Shown here: positions 62,956-64,000 of the stretch, one piece after another
Layout: the number at the start of each line of letters is the position of its first letter
Position numbering within the stretch: position 1 is the first letter of the stretch
Source: Rhodoferax sp. TS-BS-61-7
GTDB taxonomy: Bacteria; Pseudomonadota; Gammaproteobacteria; Burkholderiales; Burkholderiaceae_C
Length of the DNA stretch: 64,000 nt
Assembly: GCF_002943465.1 (NCBI RefSeq)
Contig: NZ_PTQY01000006.1
Location: 62,001-126,000, forward strand
Reading direction: 5' to 3'
Notes under the pieces: model-generated
Database searches by the model: none
What the model was told of the DNA's origin: nothing
What the model saw: the letters and a program-made list of their open reading frames with translations, nothing else
Program-made: the position numbers and the translations under genes

Positions 62956-64000
62956 TGACCGTTGAGAACCTTCTCTCCCAGTTTCGCGCCACCGGCGTGC
63001 AAACCTGCTTCCATGATCGCCACATCAGCCCCCAGATCTACGCAGGACTGGACGGCAACAACTGGCGCCTGAAAGACTATGAAGCGCGCGGCGGCTACCA
63101 AGCCCTGCGCAAGATTTTGGGCAAAGACGGCGCGGCACCGAACGACGCTGGCGTCGTGGGCATGACCCAAGATCAGGTGATTGCTACGGTCAAAGAGTCC
63201 GCCTTGCGCGGCCGCGGCGGTGCCGGTTTTCCTACCGGCCTGAAGTGGAGCTTTATGCCGCGCCAGTTCCCGGGACAGAAGTACCTGGTGTGCAACTCGG
63301 ACGAGGGTGAACCCGGTACCTGCAAGGACCGTGACATTCTGCAGTTCAACCCCCATATCGTGATCGAAGGTATGGCCATCGCGGCCTATGCCATGGGCAT
63401 TAGTGTGGGCTACAACTACATCCACGGTGAAATCTTCTCGGCCTACGAGCGTTTTGAAGAAGCGCTGGAAGAAGCCCGTGCGGCAGGCTTGCTGGGTAAC
63501 AACATTCAGGGCAGCAATTTCAGTTTCCAGCTGCATGCGGCCCACGGTTTTGGTGCCTACATCTGTGGCGAGGAAACCGCCTTGCTGGAATCGCTGGAAG
63601 GCAAAAAAGGCCAACCGCGTTTCAAGCCGCCGTTCCCTGCCAGTTTTGGCCTGTACGGCAAACCCACCACCATCAACAACACCGAAACCTTTGCGGCGGT
63701 CCCCTGGATCATCCGCAACGGCGGCCAGGCCTATCTGGAGTGTGGCAAGCCCAACAACGGTGGTACCAAGATCTATTCGATCAGCGGTGATGTAGAGCGC
63801 CCTGGCAACTACGAAATCCCCATGGGTACACCCTTTGCCAAGCTGTTGGAGCTGGCTGGCGGTGTGCGTGGTGGTAAGGCACTGAAGGCCGTGATCCCCG
63901 GTGGATCGTCGTCACCCGTGTTACCCGCTTCCATCATGATGGAATGCACCATGGACTACGACTCCATCGCCAAGGCGGGTTCGATGCTGGGTTCGGGTGC
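62955..64000 (+). CDS. nuoF: NADH-quinone oxidoreductase subunit F (truncated by window end)
   Basis: The first 348 codons are present; the gene runs off the right edge. FMN- and NADH-binding segments: [70 protein letters not shown] and [11 protein letters not shown]. The C-terminal [4Fe-4S] (N3) cysteines lie outside. ATG at 62955 shares its A with the nuoE stop (TGATG). Confidence 0.96.
   Translation, partial: MTVENLLSQFRATGVQTCFHDRHISPQIYAGLDGNNWRLKDYEARGGYQALRKILGKDGAAPNDAGVVGMTQDQVIATVKESALRGRGGAGFPTGLKWSFMPRQFPGQKYLVCNSDEGEPGTCKDRDILQFNPHIVIEGMAIAAYAMGISVGYNYIHGEIFSAYERFEEALEEARAAGLLGNNIQGSNFSFQLHAAHGFGAYICGEETALLESLEGKKGQPRFKPPFPASFGLYGKPTTINNTETFAAVPWIIRNGGQAYLECGKPNNGGTKIYSISGDVERPGNYEIPMGTPFAKLLELAGGVRGGKALKAVIPGGSSSPVLPASIMMECTMDYDSIAKAGSMLGSG

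Overview
The window is a high-GC stretch of a Burkholderiales chromosome, most likely a Comamonadaceae member close to Rhodoferax. This rests on the conserved gene order rpsO-pnp-oxidoreductase-tpiA-secG-tRNA-Leu-nuoA-F, on suhB/trmJ/cysE and yqeY/rpsU as neighbours, and on two short dispersed repeat families that I associate with Comamonadaceae genomes. There is no prophage, CRISPR array, rRNA or transposase. One rRNA-free tRNA gene (Leu, GAG) is present.

Layout. 1-5.0 kb: a small envelope operon (DUF2306-like protein cut by the window edge, MipA/OmpV protein, small membrane protein) divergent from a MacA/MacB-type efflux system with separate ATPase and permease. 5.0-6.3 kb: uppP and a 374-bp transposase-less element with 73-bp inverted ends. 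6.3-11.5 kb: a GAF/PAS histidine kinase with a REC-GGDEF-EAL response regulator, an alpha/beta hydrolase and an Anbu proteasome-like peptidase. 11.5-20.2 kb: mutS, divergent from two tandem PAS-GGDEF-EAL proteins. 20.2-28.7 kb: housekeeping genes (suhB, trmJ, cysE, mogA, darP, pmbA, yqeY, rpsU, a YhiN-type flavoprotein).

28.9-51.5 kb is a nitrate/nitrite assimilation region. A seven-gene minus-strand operon runs nirB, a secreted double P-box protein, nirD, nitrate reductase, ybiB, cobA and a small P-box/chemoreceptor-like protein. Divergent from it is a receiver-ANTAR protein carrying two PilJ/NarX-like sensory domains, then a PP2C phosphatase-kinase fusion. Beyond katG and a few orphan genes come an MFS nitrate transporter, nrtABC, a membrane protein of unknown function and nasT. 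Three sigma-54 promoters are readable (nirB, MFS transporter, nrtA). The nirB and nrtA leaders start with hairpins whose six-base loops have the A-x-x-G-x-x form bound by ANTAR proteins, and the nrtA leader ends in a strong intrinsic terminator. The picture is nitrogen control by NtrC/RpoN at initiation plus nitrate control by ANTAR antitermination, with an unusual one-protein sensor-antiterminator.

51.6-64 kb: tsaD, a small heat-shock protein, a branched-chain amino-acid-type binding protein, rpsO, pnp, a quinone oxidoreductase, tpiA, secG, tRNA-Leu and the start of the NADH dehydrogenase operon (nuoA to a truncated nuoF).

Twelve copies of a roughly 50-base dispersed repeat (core AGCTGCTTGCGCA) lie in the window, five between genes and seven inside reading frames without breaking them. 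All similarity calls are from reading the sequence; no database search was run.
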